From Lachnospiraceae bacterium (GTDB taxonomy: Bacteria > Bacillota > Clostridia > Lachnospirales > Lachnospiraceae), in assembly GCA_910574865.1 (NCBI GenBank), contig CAJTDN010000012.1, positions 62,001-126,000 of the forward strand: DNA of 64,000 bases, read 5' to 3'. Of the stretch, positions 1 to 8,349 are shown in pieces. A program made the translations under genes and the position numbers. How positions within the stretch are numbered: position 1 is the stretch's first letter; each line of letters begins with the position of its first letter. The notes beneath the pieces were generated by a model. It did no database searches, was not told the DNA's origin, and worked only from the letters and a program-made list of their open reading frames with translations.

Positions 1-348
1 CATTGCCGGGCCATCGACCTGATTATCCATGAGGGTAAGGTCGGGGAGGTTTATAATGTCGGCGGACATAACGAGATGAAAAATATTGACATCGTAAAAA
101 TGATTTGCAAGGAACTGGGCAAGCCGGAGAGCCTGATTACTTATGTGACCGACCGCAAGGGGCATGACATGCGTTATGCCATCGACCCGGCCAAGATTCA
201 CAGGAATCTGGGCTGGCTGCCGGAGACGAAGTTCGAGGATGGTATCAAGAAGACGATACGTTGGTATCTGGAAAACCGCGAGTGGTGGGAGACGATTATT
301 TCCGGCGAGTATCAGAATTATTATGAAAAAATGTACGCGAATCGATAG
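1..348 (+). CDS. rfbB: dTDP-glucose 4,6-dehydratase, C-terminal part
   Basis: Only the last 115 codons are inside the window; the frame is open from base 1 and ends at TAG 346-348. The reading [15 protein letters not shown] followed by [17 protein letters not shown] is the typical C-terminal substrate-binding region of the extended SDR dTDP-glucose 4,6-dehydratase, which makes dTDP-4-keto-6-deoxyglucose from dTDP-glucose. The catalytic Rossmann half lies upstream of the window. It is followed by rfbD and rfbC, so it belongs to the dTDP-L-rhamnose pathway; rfbA is presumably further upstream. The family call is firm. The start cannot be seen. Confidence 0.93.
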   Translation, partial: HCRAIDLIIHEGKVGEVYNVGGHNEMKNIDIVKMICKELGKPESLITYVTDRKGHDMRYAIDPAKIHRNLGWLPETKFEDGIKKTIRWYLENREWWETIISGEYQNYYEKMYANR

Positions 349-494
349 GTATACAAAAGACGGATGCCAAGTGATTAAAACAAGGAAGTTACGCTGCACT
401 AAGCTCGAAAGGATTTCGCTAAGTTGCAGGTAACTACATTTGCACTTGGCATCCAAGGGATGGTTGCCAAGTGCTCATAGTAAGGAGGTTGTGT
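349..494 (+). promoter_or_regulatory. Structured rfbB-rfbD spacer with competing stems
   Basis: The 146-nt gap can fold. GGATGCCAAGTG (362-373) is perfectly complementary to CACTTGGCATCC (443-454), enclosing inner pairs such as CGAAA-GGA-TTTCG near 405-417. The same right arm, 443-451, is also perfectly complementary to TGCCAAGTG at 465-473, just before the rfbD ribosome site at 482-488. The two stems exclude each other. This could be a post-transcriptional control element or an mRNA-processing structure; no known riboswitch class was recognised. Confidence 0.45.
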
Positions 495-1409
495 ATGAAA
501 GTGTTTGTGACCGGTGTGGCTGGGCAGCTAGGACATGACGTGATGAACGAACTGGCGAAGCGGGGGTACAAGGGGGTTGGCTCAGACATCGCGGAGGAAT
601 ATTCCGGCGTGCGGGATGGTTCGGCCGTGACCGGGATGCCGTACGTTCCCCTCGACATCACGGATGCGGAAGCGGTGGAGCGGGTGTTTGAGAAAGTTTG
701 CCCGGATGCGGTCGTTCACTGCGCCGCATGGACCGCCGTTGATTTGGCGGAGGACGAGGACAAGGTGGAGAAAGTGCGCGCGATTAACGCTGGCGGGACG
801 AAAAACATCGTCTGGGCTTGCCAGAAGCTGGATGCCAAGATGGTTTACCTTTCCACGGATTACGTGTTTGACGGGCAGGGAAGCGAGGCCTGGCAGCCGG
901 ACTGCAAAGATTACAAGCCGCTCAACGTGTATGGGCAGACCAAGCTGGAGGGCGAACTGGCCGTTTCGGAAAACTTGGAGAAATATTTTATTGTCCGCAT
1001 CGCGTGGGTGTTTGGCCTGAACGGGAAAAATTTTATCAAGACGATGTTGGACATTGGCAGGAAGCACGATACGTTGCGCGTGGTCAATGACCAGGTTGGT
1101 ACGCCCACCTATACGTATGACCTTGCCCGTTTGTTGGTTGACATGGTTGAGACGGAAAAGTACGGTTATTATCATGCCACGAACGAGGGCGGTTATATCA
1201 GTTGGTACGAGTTTGCGTGTGAAATATTTAAAAAGGCTGGGTACGCGACAAAGGTCGTTCCCGTGACCACGGAGGAATACGGGCTTTCCAAGGCGGCAAG
1301 GCCGTTCAACAGCAGGCTTTCCAAGGAAAAGCTTGCTGAGGCCGGGTTTGAGCCGTTGCCGACATGGCAGGACGCGCTGGAACGATATTTGAAGGAAATC
1401 GGATATTGA
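495..1409 (+). CDS. rfbD: dTDP-4-dehydrorhamnose reductase
   Basis: The product is a 304-residue SDR enzyme that reduces dTDP-4-keto-L-rhamnose to dTDP-L-rhamnose with NAD(P)H in the cytoplasm. The nucleotide-binding motif VTGVAGQLG is at residues 4-12. YVFDG and the YGQTK box, with Tyr146 and Lys150 as the catalytic pair, follow. The C-terminus RPFNSRLSKEKL is typical of RmlD. The start at 495 was chosen because AAGGAGG (482-488) lies 6 bases upstream; the frame is open back to 471 but that part is not conserved. It sits between rfbB and rfbC. Family and pathway are secure. Confidence 0.95.
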   Translation: MKVFVTGVAGQLGHDVMNELAKRGYKGVGSDIAEEYSGVRDGSAVTGMPYVPLDITDAEAVERVFEKVCPDAVVHCAAWTAVDLAEDEDKVEKVRAINAGGTKNIVWACQKLDAKMVYLSTDYVFDGQGSEAWQPDCKDYKPLNVYGQTKLEGELAVSENLEKYFIVRIAWVFGLNGKNFIKTMLDIGRKHDTLRVVNDQVGTPTYTYDLARLLVDMVETEKYGYYHATNEGGYISWYEFACEIFKKAGYATKVVPVTTEEYGLSKAARPFNSRLSKEKLAEAGFEPLPTWQDALERYLKEIGY

Positions 1410-1508
1410 TGCCTCATTGCTTAGGCTGTGGAGTATCATACCGAAAGGTGTTTGCCAAGTCGGGTGGCGAATCGACAGAGATTAGATGGAAGTTGGGAGA
1501 AGTGACAG

Positions 1509-2102
1509 ATGGGACAGATTAAGGTGACAAAGGCTCCGATTGAAGGGCTTTACGTGATTGAGCCGACCGTGCATGGGGACAGCCGCGGTTATTTTGTGGA
1601 GACGTATAACCAGAAGGACATGCACGAGGCGGGGCTTGACATGGTGTTCGTGCAGGACAACCAGAGCATGAGCACGAAGGGTGTTTTGCGCGGCTTGCAT
1701 TTCCAGAAGCAGCATCCGCAGGCAAAGCTGGTGCGCGTGATACGGGGCAGGGTGTTTGACGTGGCGGTTGACTTGCGTTCGGACAGCGGGACTTATGGAA
1801 AGTGGTACGGCGTGGAACTGACGGAAGAGAACAAGAAGCAGTTTTATATTTCCGAAGGGTTCGCGCATGGATTTTTGGTGTTGTCCGACGTGGCCGAGTT
1901 CTGCTATAAGTGCACGGATTTTTATCGCCCGGGGGACGAGGGAGGACTGGCATGGAATGATCCCGAAATCGGCATCGAGTGGCCGGGGCTAGTAGGCGAG
2001 TACCGGGGGAGCGCGTCCGCGGCAGGGTATCGGTTGGCAGACGGAACCGGCCTGAATTTGAGTGAGAAGGATCAAAAATGGGCCGGATTAAAAAATATCT
2101 AG
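1509..2102 (+). CDS. rfbC: dTDP-4-dehydrorhamnose 3,5-epimerase
   Basis: This 197-residue cupin-fold enzyme epimerises C3 and C5 of dTDP-4-keto-6-deoxyglucose, the step before RfbD. The diagnostic stretch STKGVLRGLHFQ is present, with catalytic His64, followed by RVFDVAVDLR and FAHGFLVLSD. Length is normal for RmlC, although the tail after residue 160 is more variable. A GGGAGAAG ribosome site precedes the ATG. The 99-nt gap after rfbD carries another GCCAAGT motif (about 1452-1458), like the rfbD spacer. With rfbB and rfbD it completes all but the first step of dTDP-L-rhamnose synthesis. Confidence 0.95.
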   Translation: MGQIKVTKAPIEGLYVIEPTVHGDSRGYFVETYNQKDMHEAGLDMVFVQDNQSMSTKGVLRGLHFQKQHPQAKLVRVIRGRVFDVAVDLRSDSGTYGKWYGVELTEENKKQFYISEGFAHGFLVLSDVAEFCYKCTDFYRPGDEGGLAWNDPEIGIEWPGLVGEYRGSASAAGYRLADGTGLNLSEKDQKWAGLKNI

Positions 2103-2165
2103 TGCAAAGTGCTGAAGGATATGGTATGATGGATAAAATATAAAAACGAGAAGGAGATGAGAAAG

Positions 2166-3917
2166 ATGGAATCAATGAAACAAAAAGTGAGGTGGTATGT
2201 CTGCCCGTTTTTACTCGTGCTGTCAATCTTGTTTTTTAAAGACAGTACGGTTTTGGCAGCGGATTACCCCGAGATTATGCTGGGCGTGTTCTTTAATAGC
2301 CAGGAGGATCAGACGGATACCTTGTACGTGTCCACGGACGGCTATAATTTCTTCAAGATAGGGGTGGCCTATCAAGACGCGACCCCATGGGACGCGTCCA
2401 CGGCGTGGATTCCAAACACTCCATATAATGTGTCCACGTTGCATGACCCGGCCATTATTTACAAGGAAGGGTATTTTTGGATGCTTTCTGGATACACCCA
2501 ATGGCAGAACGGTTCAAAGCGGATTACGCCGATGTTGGGATGTTCGAAGGACTTGGTGCACTGGAGTTATCCGAACAGTGGCAGCGCGACGAATGTCGGC
2601 GTGACGGAAAACCCGCCGGGAAAGTTGGGGGCGGATTTTGACATGGTGGCACCGGACATGATGGTGGATGACGACGGCACGGTGTGGATTGTGGCCAGCC
2701 TTGGATATTATGGGCAGTTCCACGGGGAGCCGCAGAGGGACGAGATGAAGCCGTACCTGATTAAGGCGACCGGGCTCGCGCCGGGGGCGGATCCGGCACA
2801 AGATCCGGGGGCGCAGCCGAGGGTGAACTATAGTGACGCATTTCCAATCAATCTTCCAGAGTGGTCTTCCAACCGGATTGACGGTTCTTTATATAAGGAA
2901 AATGGAAAATATTACTTGACGATTAAGAAGGACGGCGTGACGAACGAAATCTGGAGCATTGATAATCTGAACGAAGCGGGGAACGCTTCCAAGTGGAGCA
3001 AGGTTTGCAATGACGTCGTAACCGGATACGAGGGTCCCAGTACCGTGAAGTACCGAGGAAAATATTATTGTTTTACGGATAAGCTGGAAGATTACCCGTA
3101 TGGGACGACCGATCGGACGAACGGGATTTTCGTGACGGAGAGCAATGGATTGGGAGATTTATGGTGTGCACCTGCCCGGATTACGACGCAGGACGCAAAT
3201 GGCAATCATATCCCAAATCGGCATGGTTCCGTGATGGTGGTCAAGGATCCGACAGCGAAGGAACTGGTGTGGAAGGCGCGCGAGGCGGCTGGTTATGGCA
3301 GTTATGACGGAAGCAAAAATGGTTGGGTAACTGAAAACGGACAGAGGTATTTTTATGAGGACGGAATCAAGGCCACAAGCAAGGAGGCAGTAGTTGATTT
3401 TGCCGATGGCCGTGCCTGGTGTTGGTTTGACGCGGACGGCACGATGGCGGCAGGCAAGGACGTCTACATGCGAAGCAGCGGCGGGAAATGGGTTCGCTAT
3501 GATAATCAGGGAAGAATGGTGAAAGGCTGGGATTATCCGAGTCAGGGAGCGTATTATTTTGATCCGATTACCGGCGCAATGTCGAAAGGGGTTAAAGAGA
3601 CAGACAGGGGATATTACTATTTCGACCAAACGACGGGGATTCAAGTGGTAGAGAGTGGCAAGGAAGTTTTTCTTGACGGATACTGGCGTTGGTTCGATCG
3701 AGATGGAACGGTGGCGGTAGGAAAGGACGTGTTCCAGTTTAGCAGCGGCGGCAAGTGGGTGCGTTATGACGCTTACGGAGGCATGGTCAAGGGTTGGGAC
3801 TATACGGGGCACGGCACGTATTATTTCGATTTGACTACCGGTGCGATGGCCAAGGGCTGGACCTGGATTGACGGAAAATTGTATTATTTTGATCAAACGA
3901 CAGGTATCTTGCAGTAG
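2166..3917 (+). CDS. Secreted GH43-like propeller protein with cell-wall-binding repeats
   Basis: The protein has about 583 residues. Residues 1-33 form a signal peptide (basic MKQKVRW, then a hydrophobic run ending near VLAA). Residues ~35-375 read as a five-bladed GH43-like propeller: repeated acidic strand starts (TLHDPAIIYKEGYFW, VAPDMMVDDDGTVWI, GSLYKENGKYYLTIK), as in arabinanases and xylosidases. From ~385 to the end are choline/glucan-binding-type repeats (GWVTENGQRYFYEDG, KWVRYD, AYYFDPITGAM, YYYFDQTTGI). It would be exported and held on cell-wall polymer. The start at 2166 is preferred because AGGAG (2152-2156) has ideal spacing to it and overlaps the earlier ATG at 2157. Exact substrate and catalytic competence are unknown. 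Confidence 0.75.
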   Translation: MESMKQKVRWYVCPFLLVLSILFFKDSTVLAADYPEIMLGVFFNSQEDQTDTLYVSTDGYNFFKIGVAYQDATPWDASTAWIPNTPYNVSTLHDPAIIYKEGYFWMLSGYTQWQNGSKRITPMLGCSKDLVHWSYPNSGSATNVGVTENPPGKLGADFDMVAPDMMVDDDGTVWIVASLGYYGQFHGEPQRDEMKPYLIKATGLAPGADPAQDPGAQPRVNYSDAFPINLPEWSSNRIDGSLYKENGKYYLTIKKDGVTNEIWSIDNLNEAGNASKWSKVCNDVVTGYEGPSTVKYRGKYYCFTDKLEDYPYGTTDRTNGIFVTESNGLGDLWCAPARITTQDANGNHIPNRHGSVMVVKDPTAKELVWKAREAAGYGSYDGSKNGWVTENGQRYFYEDGIKATSKEAVVDFADGRAWCWFDADGTMAAGKDVYMRSSGGKWVRYDNQGRMVKGWDYPSQGAYYFDPITGAMSKGVKETDRGYYYFDQTTGIQVVESGKEVFLDGYWRWFDRDGTVAVGKDVFQFSSGGKWVRYDAYGGMVKGWDYTGHGTYYFDLTTGAMAKGWTWIDGKLYYFDQTTGILQ

Positions 3918-3965
3918 CAAAAGAAGGTTGGATTTGTATAAATGAGAATTCTAAAAAGGAGCGGG

Positions 3966-3999
3966 GGATTTCCGAGAATTGGAAGTCCTTCGTTTTTTT
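3966..3999 (+). terminator. Intrinsic terminator after the propeller gene
   Basis: GGATTTCC (3966-3973) pairs with GGAAGTCC (3981-3988), one G-U pair, followed by CTTCG and a run of seven T (3993-3999). It lies 49 bases after the stop at 3917 and closes the rhamnose/propeller unit. Confidence 0.8.
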
Positions 4000-4068
4000 G
4001 CCGCATTTTTCTGACGGATTCGGAACATATTTTTACTTCGCGTGATAAAATTTGTATGATATAACAGG

Positions 4069-4097
4069 TTGAATTTTGTCACAAGAATGTTTATAAT
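4069..4097 (+). promoter_or_regulatory. Sigma-A-type promoter for the LCP gene
   Basis: TTGAAT (4069-4074), a 17-base spacer and a perfect TATAAT (4092-4097). Transcription would start near 4104 and leave a leader of about 110 nt before the ATG at 4214. Confidence 0.7.
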
Positions 4098-4213
4098 GTA
4101 ACGGTGTGTATTTATCCCGATTTAAAAGTCATGAACGATGTAAAGATACGAAGTGGTTGGGTTTTATACGTGATGGCACTTATAAGGCGACATGGTTGGG
4201 AGGTAGCTCGTAG

Positions 4214-5857
4214 ATGGAAACGGGGAGCAGGAAAGCGGTTCAAACAAAAGGAAGGAACGAGGGGGCACAGAGAGGGAGCATGAAAAAACCGAGTGCGCAG
4301 CGTACGGGCGCAAAGGGGACGGGCGCGCAGCGTACGAGTGCAAAAGGAACGGGGGCGCAGGCCGCAAAGGGAAGGCCGGCGGCGAGAAGGGGCAGGTCTG
4401 GTAAAAGCGATGCCTATAGGGTGAGCCGTAACATTGGCTTAGGTCTAGCGGCGGTGGAACTGGTGGCCAGTATCGCGTTTATCATATCGGTGTTGTTTTT
4501 GAACATGCTGCCCGGGAAGTACCTGGCGGTATTCGCGCTGGTGCTTTTGATCGTGTTTTTGTTGATTTTGCTGACCCAGTTGAAGGCGGAAGGGTATGGC
4601 ATCGCGGGGAAGCTTGTCAGCGTGTTCATGTCGGCCGTGCTGGTGTTCGGTTCTTATTACGTGGTGAAGGCGAACAGCATGGTGGCGGAGATTAGTGGCG
4701 GTGACAAGAAGGTGGACAAGGTCGTGGTGGCCGTGCTCAAGGACAATCCGGCGGAGACGATTGAGGATGCCGCGGGATATAGCTTCGGCGTGCAGTACGC
4801 GATGAAGGGGGACGAGATTCGAGGGACGATTTCGGAGATTAACGGGAAGCTCGGGTCGGAGATTGCCACCGTGGAGTACAATGGGCTGAGCGAGCAGGCG
4901 GCCGCCTTGCAGTCGGGCGAGGTGGATGCCATTATATATAATGAAGCGTATGCCGCCATTTTGGAAGAGGCATTCGAGGGGTATTCGGAAAGTGTGAAGG
5001 TGATTTACTCGCACGAGGTGGAGAGTGAGATTAAGAATATCGCGATTGACGTCAAGGTGAAGGAAGAACCGTTCGTCGTATATATCAGCGGGATTGACGT
5101 GTATGGCGCGATTGAGACGAACAGCCGGAGTGACGTGAATATTTTGGCGGTGGTCAATCCGGAGACGCACCAGGTGCTTCTGGTGACGACACCGAGGGAT
5201 TATTACGTGGCGATTCCGGGTGTGACCGGCGGGGCGCGGGACAAGCTGACGCATGCGGGCATTTACGGTGTGGACGCGTCGATGGCGACACTCGGCGAGC
5301 TATATGATACGGAAATCCAGTTTTATGCCAGGGTGAATTTCACGTCGCTGATTCAGATGGTGGATGCACTTGGCGGTGTAGACGTGTACTCGGAGTTCGC
5401 GTTTACGACTTCTTCCGATTCCGGCCTGGTGATGGACGTGGTACAAGGCGTGAACCATTTTGACGGGAAGCAGGCGTTGGCGTTCTCCAGGGAACGGCAG
5501 CATTTGGCGAACGGAGATTACCAGCGTGGAAAGAACCAGCAGGCGGTCATCAAGGCGATGATCGAGAAGGCGATTTCCCCGGCGATTTTGGCGGGGGCGA
5601 ATGGAATCTTGGAGAGCGTCAGCGGGAACGTGGACACCAACATGAGCGCGGAGCAGATTCAGAGCCTGATTAAGAGCCAGTTGGACAGCGGCCAAGGGTG
5701 GAACATCGTGTCCGTGGCGGCGGAAGGAAGCGGTGACATGCAGTATTGTTATTCTTATAGTGGAGCGCCGTTGTCCGTGGCGTGGCCGAACGAGGAATCG
5801 GTGGCCGCCATCCGCGAGCAGATTGCGGCGGTGAAGCGCGGGGATATCTTGGAATAA
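4214..5857 (+). CDS. LCP-family ligase with extra extracellular domain
   Basis: 547 residues. LytR-CpsA-Psr enzymes transfer undecaprenyl-linked glycopolymers to peptidoglycan outside the membrane. Residues ~15-70 are a basic Ala/Gly/Thr-rich cytoplasmic tail with imperfect AQRTGAKGTG repeats. About three membrane segments follow (~75-160). Residues ~170-285 resemble a small solute-binding-protein module (GDEIRGTISEINGKLGSEIA, ALQSGEVDAIIYNEA). The LCP domain starts near 300 with DVNILAVVNPETHQVLLVTTPRDYY, and has GGVDVY and AFSRERQHLANGDYQRGKNQQ, holding the usual Asp/Arg ligands. The start has GGGAGG at 4198-4203. The combination of LCP with a solute-binding-like module is known in some Clostridia but is not the standard layout. 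Confidence 0.88.
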   Translation: METGSRKAVQTKGRNEGAQRGSMKKPSAQRTGAKGTGAQRTSAKGTGAQAAKGRPAARRGRSGKSDAYRVSRNIGLGLAAVELVASIAFIISVLFLNMLPGKYLAVFALVLLIVFLLILLTQLKAEGYGIAGKLVSVFMSAVLVFGSYYVVKANSMVAEISGGDKKVDKVVVAVLKDNPAETIEDAAGYSFGVQYAMKGDEIRGTISEINGKLGSEIATVEYNGLSEQAAALQSGEVDAIIYNEAYAAILEEAFEGYSESVKVIYSHEVESEIKNIAIDVKVKEEPFVVYISGIDVYGAIETNSRSDVNILAVVNPETHQVLLVTTPRDYYVAIPGVTGGARDKLTHAGIYGVDASMATLGELYDTEIQFYARVNFTSLIQMVDALGGVDVYSEFAFTTSSDSGLVMDVVQGVNHFDGKQALAFSRERQHLANGDYQRGKNQQAVIKAMIEKAISPAILAGANGILESVSGNVDTNMSAEQIQSLIKSQLDSGQGWNIVSVAAEGSGDMQYCYSYSGAPLSVAWPNEESVAAIREQIAAVKRGDILE

Positions 5858-5880
5858 CGAAACGTGGAAATTTACTATAA

Positions 5881-6235
5881 AAGTCCCGGACAGCGGCTAT
5901 GTTATGGAGGATGCTTGCATCCGCAATAACATAGACATTGGACGGGCTAACCCGTATGAACAAGTAGGGCGATAGCCCGGATTGTGAATTCGGGCAGCGA
6001 TTGTGGGAGTGCGTAAGCACGGAGAAATCGACTTTTATTCTCGCGAGCAACGAGCCAAAGTCATGCTTGCATGACCTTGGCGACTGCCGCGAGGGTGCGA
6101 TATCCCGCAGCTTGCTGCGGAATATCGCACTTATAGTGGTGTCGCCGTCAGGCGACACGTCAGTTTGGTTTTCAAGTTACGAGCCAGGCGGACGTGCGGA
6201 CACGTCCGTTTGGCGAGGGTTTTGGGAGGCCGGCT
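5881..6235 (+). repeat. Array of small perfect hairpins (element E1)
   Basis: This 404-nt gap has no gene but is packed with hairpins. CTATGTTAT/ATAACATAG (5897-5905/5926-5934) encloses GGATGC-TT-GCATCC. ACGGG-CTAA-CCCGT lies at 5942-5955, GGGC-GATA-GCCC at 5967-5978 and GTGC-GTAA-GCAC at 6009-6020. GCCAA/TTGGC (6054-6058/6077-6081) encloses GTCATG-CTTG-CATGAC. GTGCGATAT/ATATCGCAC (6095-6103/6122-6130) encloses CCGCAG-CTTG-CTGCGG. GTGTCGCC-GTCA-GGCGACAC is at 6139-6158 and GGACGTG-CGGA-CACGTCC at 6190-6207. A second, inverted relative lies at 34871-34960. It may be a mobile-like repeat, a structured transcript, or both. Confidence 0.7.
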
Positions 6236-6261
6236 CCTGATGTTTGAAAGAGAAGATGGGT

Positions 6262-7305
6262 ATGAACAAGAGAATCGAGTATTTTGACATTGCCAAGGGA
6301 ATCGCGATATTGTGTATCATTGCAGGGCATCTGGGAAATGCCAGAATCAACCAGTTCGTGTTCACGTTTCATGTGCCACTGTTTTTTCTGGTCAGCGGCT
6401 ATTTTCTGAATGATCGGTTGCCCCTTAAAGAGTACGCGAAAAACAAGGCGAAGCAGTTGATGATACCGTATGTGGTCGCATGGGCGTTCATCATGCCGAG
6501 GCAGGTGCATGGCGCGTACCAATGGCTGGGGACGTTCGAGGCCGCATGGAAGACGGTCGTGAACCAGGTCTTGGCTGGATTGTATGGAAACGGGTCGGAG
6601 ATACATGAGATTTGGATAGGGGAAGGCTTTTGCGTGCCAACGGTCGGGGCCATCTGGTTTTTGCCGGCGTTGTTTTTCGCGTTGGTCGTCGTGCGCTATT
6701 TTATGCAGTGGAGGCATTGTGGTGTTTGTATTTTCTTCATTGCCCTGCTAGGGTTTACGAGCAGCGGGGCGGCCTGGATGCCGCTTAGCATCCAGTCGGG
6801 CATGGTCGCGGCAAGCTTCGTGTATCTGGGGATGCTCGCCCGTGAGCATGGCGTGATGGAGAAAAAGCTGCCGAAGGAAATTTCGGCGGGAATCATGGCG
6901 CTATGGGTGTTTTGCATTTTGTTTTGCGGGGAGATGTACCTGGTCGAGAACAGGTTCAACCATGGGTTGCTTGATGTTGCCGGGGCACTGGCGGGAAGCT
7001 ACGTGGTGTTGCGCTTTTCGAAAGTGTTGGAGGAAAAGGCGAAGTGGATTTCCAGGGTGCTGTTGTTCTTTGGACGGAATTCACTAATTGTGCTGTGTGT
7101 CCATGCGGTGGAGCTGAAGGGGATGCCGTGGGAAGAAATTTTGAAGGGATTTTTGGGACACGGGGTGCCGCCCGTGGTCGTGTATTTGGTGGCGAAGGTC
7201 GCGTTCTGTGCCGTGGTGACGTGGGTCATACTGGAAATCCGTCACTTTTGGCGGCGATTTGGACGTCACTCCGTCAAAAGTGGTGAAAACAAAGTCGAAA
7301 AATAA
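6262..7305 (+). CDS. Membrane acyltransferase (acyltransferase-3 family)
   Basis: About 347 residues with roughly ten hydrophobic segments. The N-terminus MNKRIEYFDIAKGIAIL followed by CIIAGHLGNARINQFVFTFHVPLFF is the classic acyltransferase-3 opening, in which the His of the GH motif and the FHVPLFF box are conserved. Family members move acetyl or other acyl groups across the membrane onto surface sugars or lipids. In this locus O-acetylation of the exported polysaccharide is the likely job (inference). Possible starts are TTG 6244, ATG 6256 and ATG 6262; the last fits the family N-terminus and an AAAGAGA site 8 bases upstream best. The gene follows hairpin array E1. Confidence 0.85.
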   Translation: MNKRIEYFDIAKGIAILCIIAGHLGNARINQFVFTFHVPLFFLVSGYFLNDRLPLKEYAKNKAKQLMIPYVVAWAFIMPRQVHGAYQWLGTFEAAWKTVVNQVLAGLYGNGSEIHEIWIGEGFCVPTVGAIWFLPALFFALVVVRYFMQWRHCGVCIFFIALLGFTSSGAAWMPLSIQSGMVAASFVYLGMLAREHGVMEKKLPKEISAGIMALWVFCILFCGEMYLVENRFNHGLLDVAGALAGSYVVLRFSKVLEEKAKWISRVLLFFGRNSLIVLCVHAVELKGMPWEEILKGFLGHGVPPVVVYLVAKVAFCAVVTWVILEIRHFWRRFGRHSVKSGENKVEK

Positions 7306-7311
7306 CAAGAT

Positions 7312-7340
7312 TTGACAATCTTGGAGTCTTTTGCTATAAT
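7312..7340 (+). promoter_or_regulatory. Consensus sigma-A promoter for the export operon
   Basis: TTGACA (7312-7317), exactly 17 bases, then TATAAT (7335-7340). Both boxes are perfect. The transcript would begin near 7347, leaving a leader of almost 200 nt before the permease start at 7543. Confidence 0.9.
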
Positions 7341-7432
7341 CAGTCTGATGATGGGCATAATAGGATGAGTTGAACGAATGATGAGAGTAATTTGGACGAT
7401 ATGAGATAACAGAATCATGGAAAGGGAAAACT

Positions 7433-7486
7433 AAGTTGGTCTAGATGATTGATAAGCTTGGTCAATCGAAAAAACCAACTTTTTTT
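7433..7486 (+). terminator. Leader terminator-like hairpin before the ABC permease
   Basis: AAGTTGGT (7433-7440) pairs with ACCAACTT (7474-7481). An inner GATTGA/TCAATC stem adds stability, and a T run follows (7480-7486). It lies between a consensus promoter and the permease start, so it would stop most transcription unless overridden. That makes it an attenuator candidate. No T-box or known metabolite riboswitch signature was seen. Confidence 0.7.
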
Positions 7487-7542
7487 AAGGATAAGGTGCC
7501 GGGAGTGGTAACGAGAAGGCCATAATGGGAGGATGTTGTGCG

Positions 7543-8337
7543 ATGGCGGCGATGTTTGAGCGAATAAATGTTTTAATCCAATACAAGGATTTGTTGCGCG
7601 AGTTGGTGGTGCGGGACGTCAAGTTGAAGTATCGGCGGAGCTTCCTGGGATATTTATGGAGCATCTTAAGTCCGCTTTTAATCATGATTGTCATGACCAT
7701 CGTGTTTTCGCAGATGTTTGACCGGGGGATTGACAATTTCTCGGTGTATTTGCTGACGGGAAGCGCGTTGTTCGAGTTCGTGAACAGTTCCACCCACATG
7801 GCGATGTATTCCGTTTTGGATAATTCTGCCTTGCTCAAAAAGATTTATGTGCCAAAGTACATTTTCACCTTGGCCAAGATTACGAGTTCGATGGTGGACC
7901 TCGTGTTCTCCATGGGGGCGCTGCTTTTGGTCATGTTGGTGACGAGGGCGCATTTTAGTCTGTATATGCTGTTGATTCCGGTGGTTGTCATACAAATCTA
8001 TTTGTTCGCTTGCGGTTTGGGATTTCTTTTGTCGGCGGCAAACGTGTTTTTCCGTGACGTGCAATACATTTATAATGCGTTCACGACGGCGTGGATGTAT
8101 TTGACCCCGATTTTTTACCCGATTGAGATGTTGGACAAGATGGAATGGGTGCGCTGGATTATTACGCATTTGAACCCGATGTATTATTATATCCAGCATT
8201 TCCGTGACCTTGTCTTATATGGGCGTTTTACGGAGCCGGTGATTTTCTGGGGCGGCTGGCTGTTTTCGTTTGTCGTGTTGTTTGTCGGGTTGTTCGTGTT
8301 TAAAAAGACGCAGGACAAGTTCATACTATATGTATAG
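7543..8337 (+). CDS. Polysaccharide ABC exporter, permease (Wzm-like)
   Basis: 264 residues, an ABC-2 type membrane protein with about six hydrophobic helices. The N-terminal amphipathic stretch LLRELVVRDVKLKYRRSFLG followed by YLWSILSPL, and the motifs FFRDVQYIYN and LTPIFYP, are characteristic of Wzm/TagG/RfbA-type exporters of lipid-linked polysaccharides and teichoic acids. The start at 7543 is preferred: GGGAGGA (7527-7533) is 9 bases upstream. The ATPase gene follows 12 bases later. Together they would flip the completed undecaprenyl-linked polymer to the outer face, where the LCP enzymes act. Confidence 0.92.
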   Translation: MAAMFERINVLIQYKDLLRELVVRDVKLKYRRSFLGYLWSILSPLLIMIVMTIVFSQMFDRGIDNFSVYLLTGSALFEFVNSSTHMAMYSVLDNSALLKKIYVPKYIFTLAKITSSMVDLVFSMGALLLVMLVTRAHFSLYMLLIPVVVIQIYLFACGLGFLLSAANVFFRDVQYIYNAFTTAWMYLTPIFYPIEMLDKMEWVRWIITHLNPMYYYIQHFRDLVLYGRFTEPVIFWGGWLFSFVVLFVGLFVFKKTQDKFILYV

Positions 8338-8349
8338 GAGCATGGGAAG

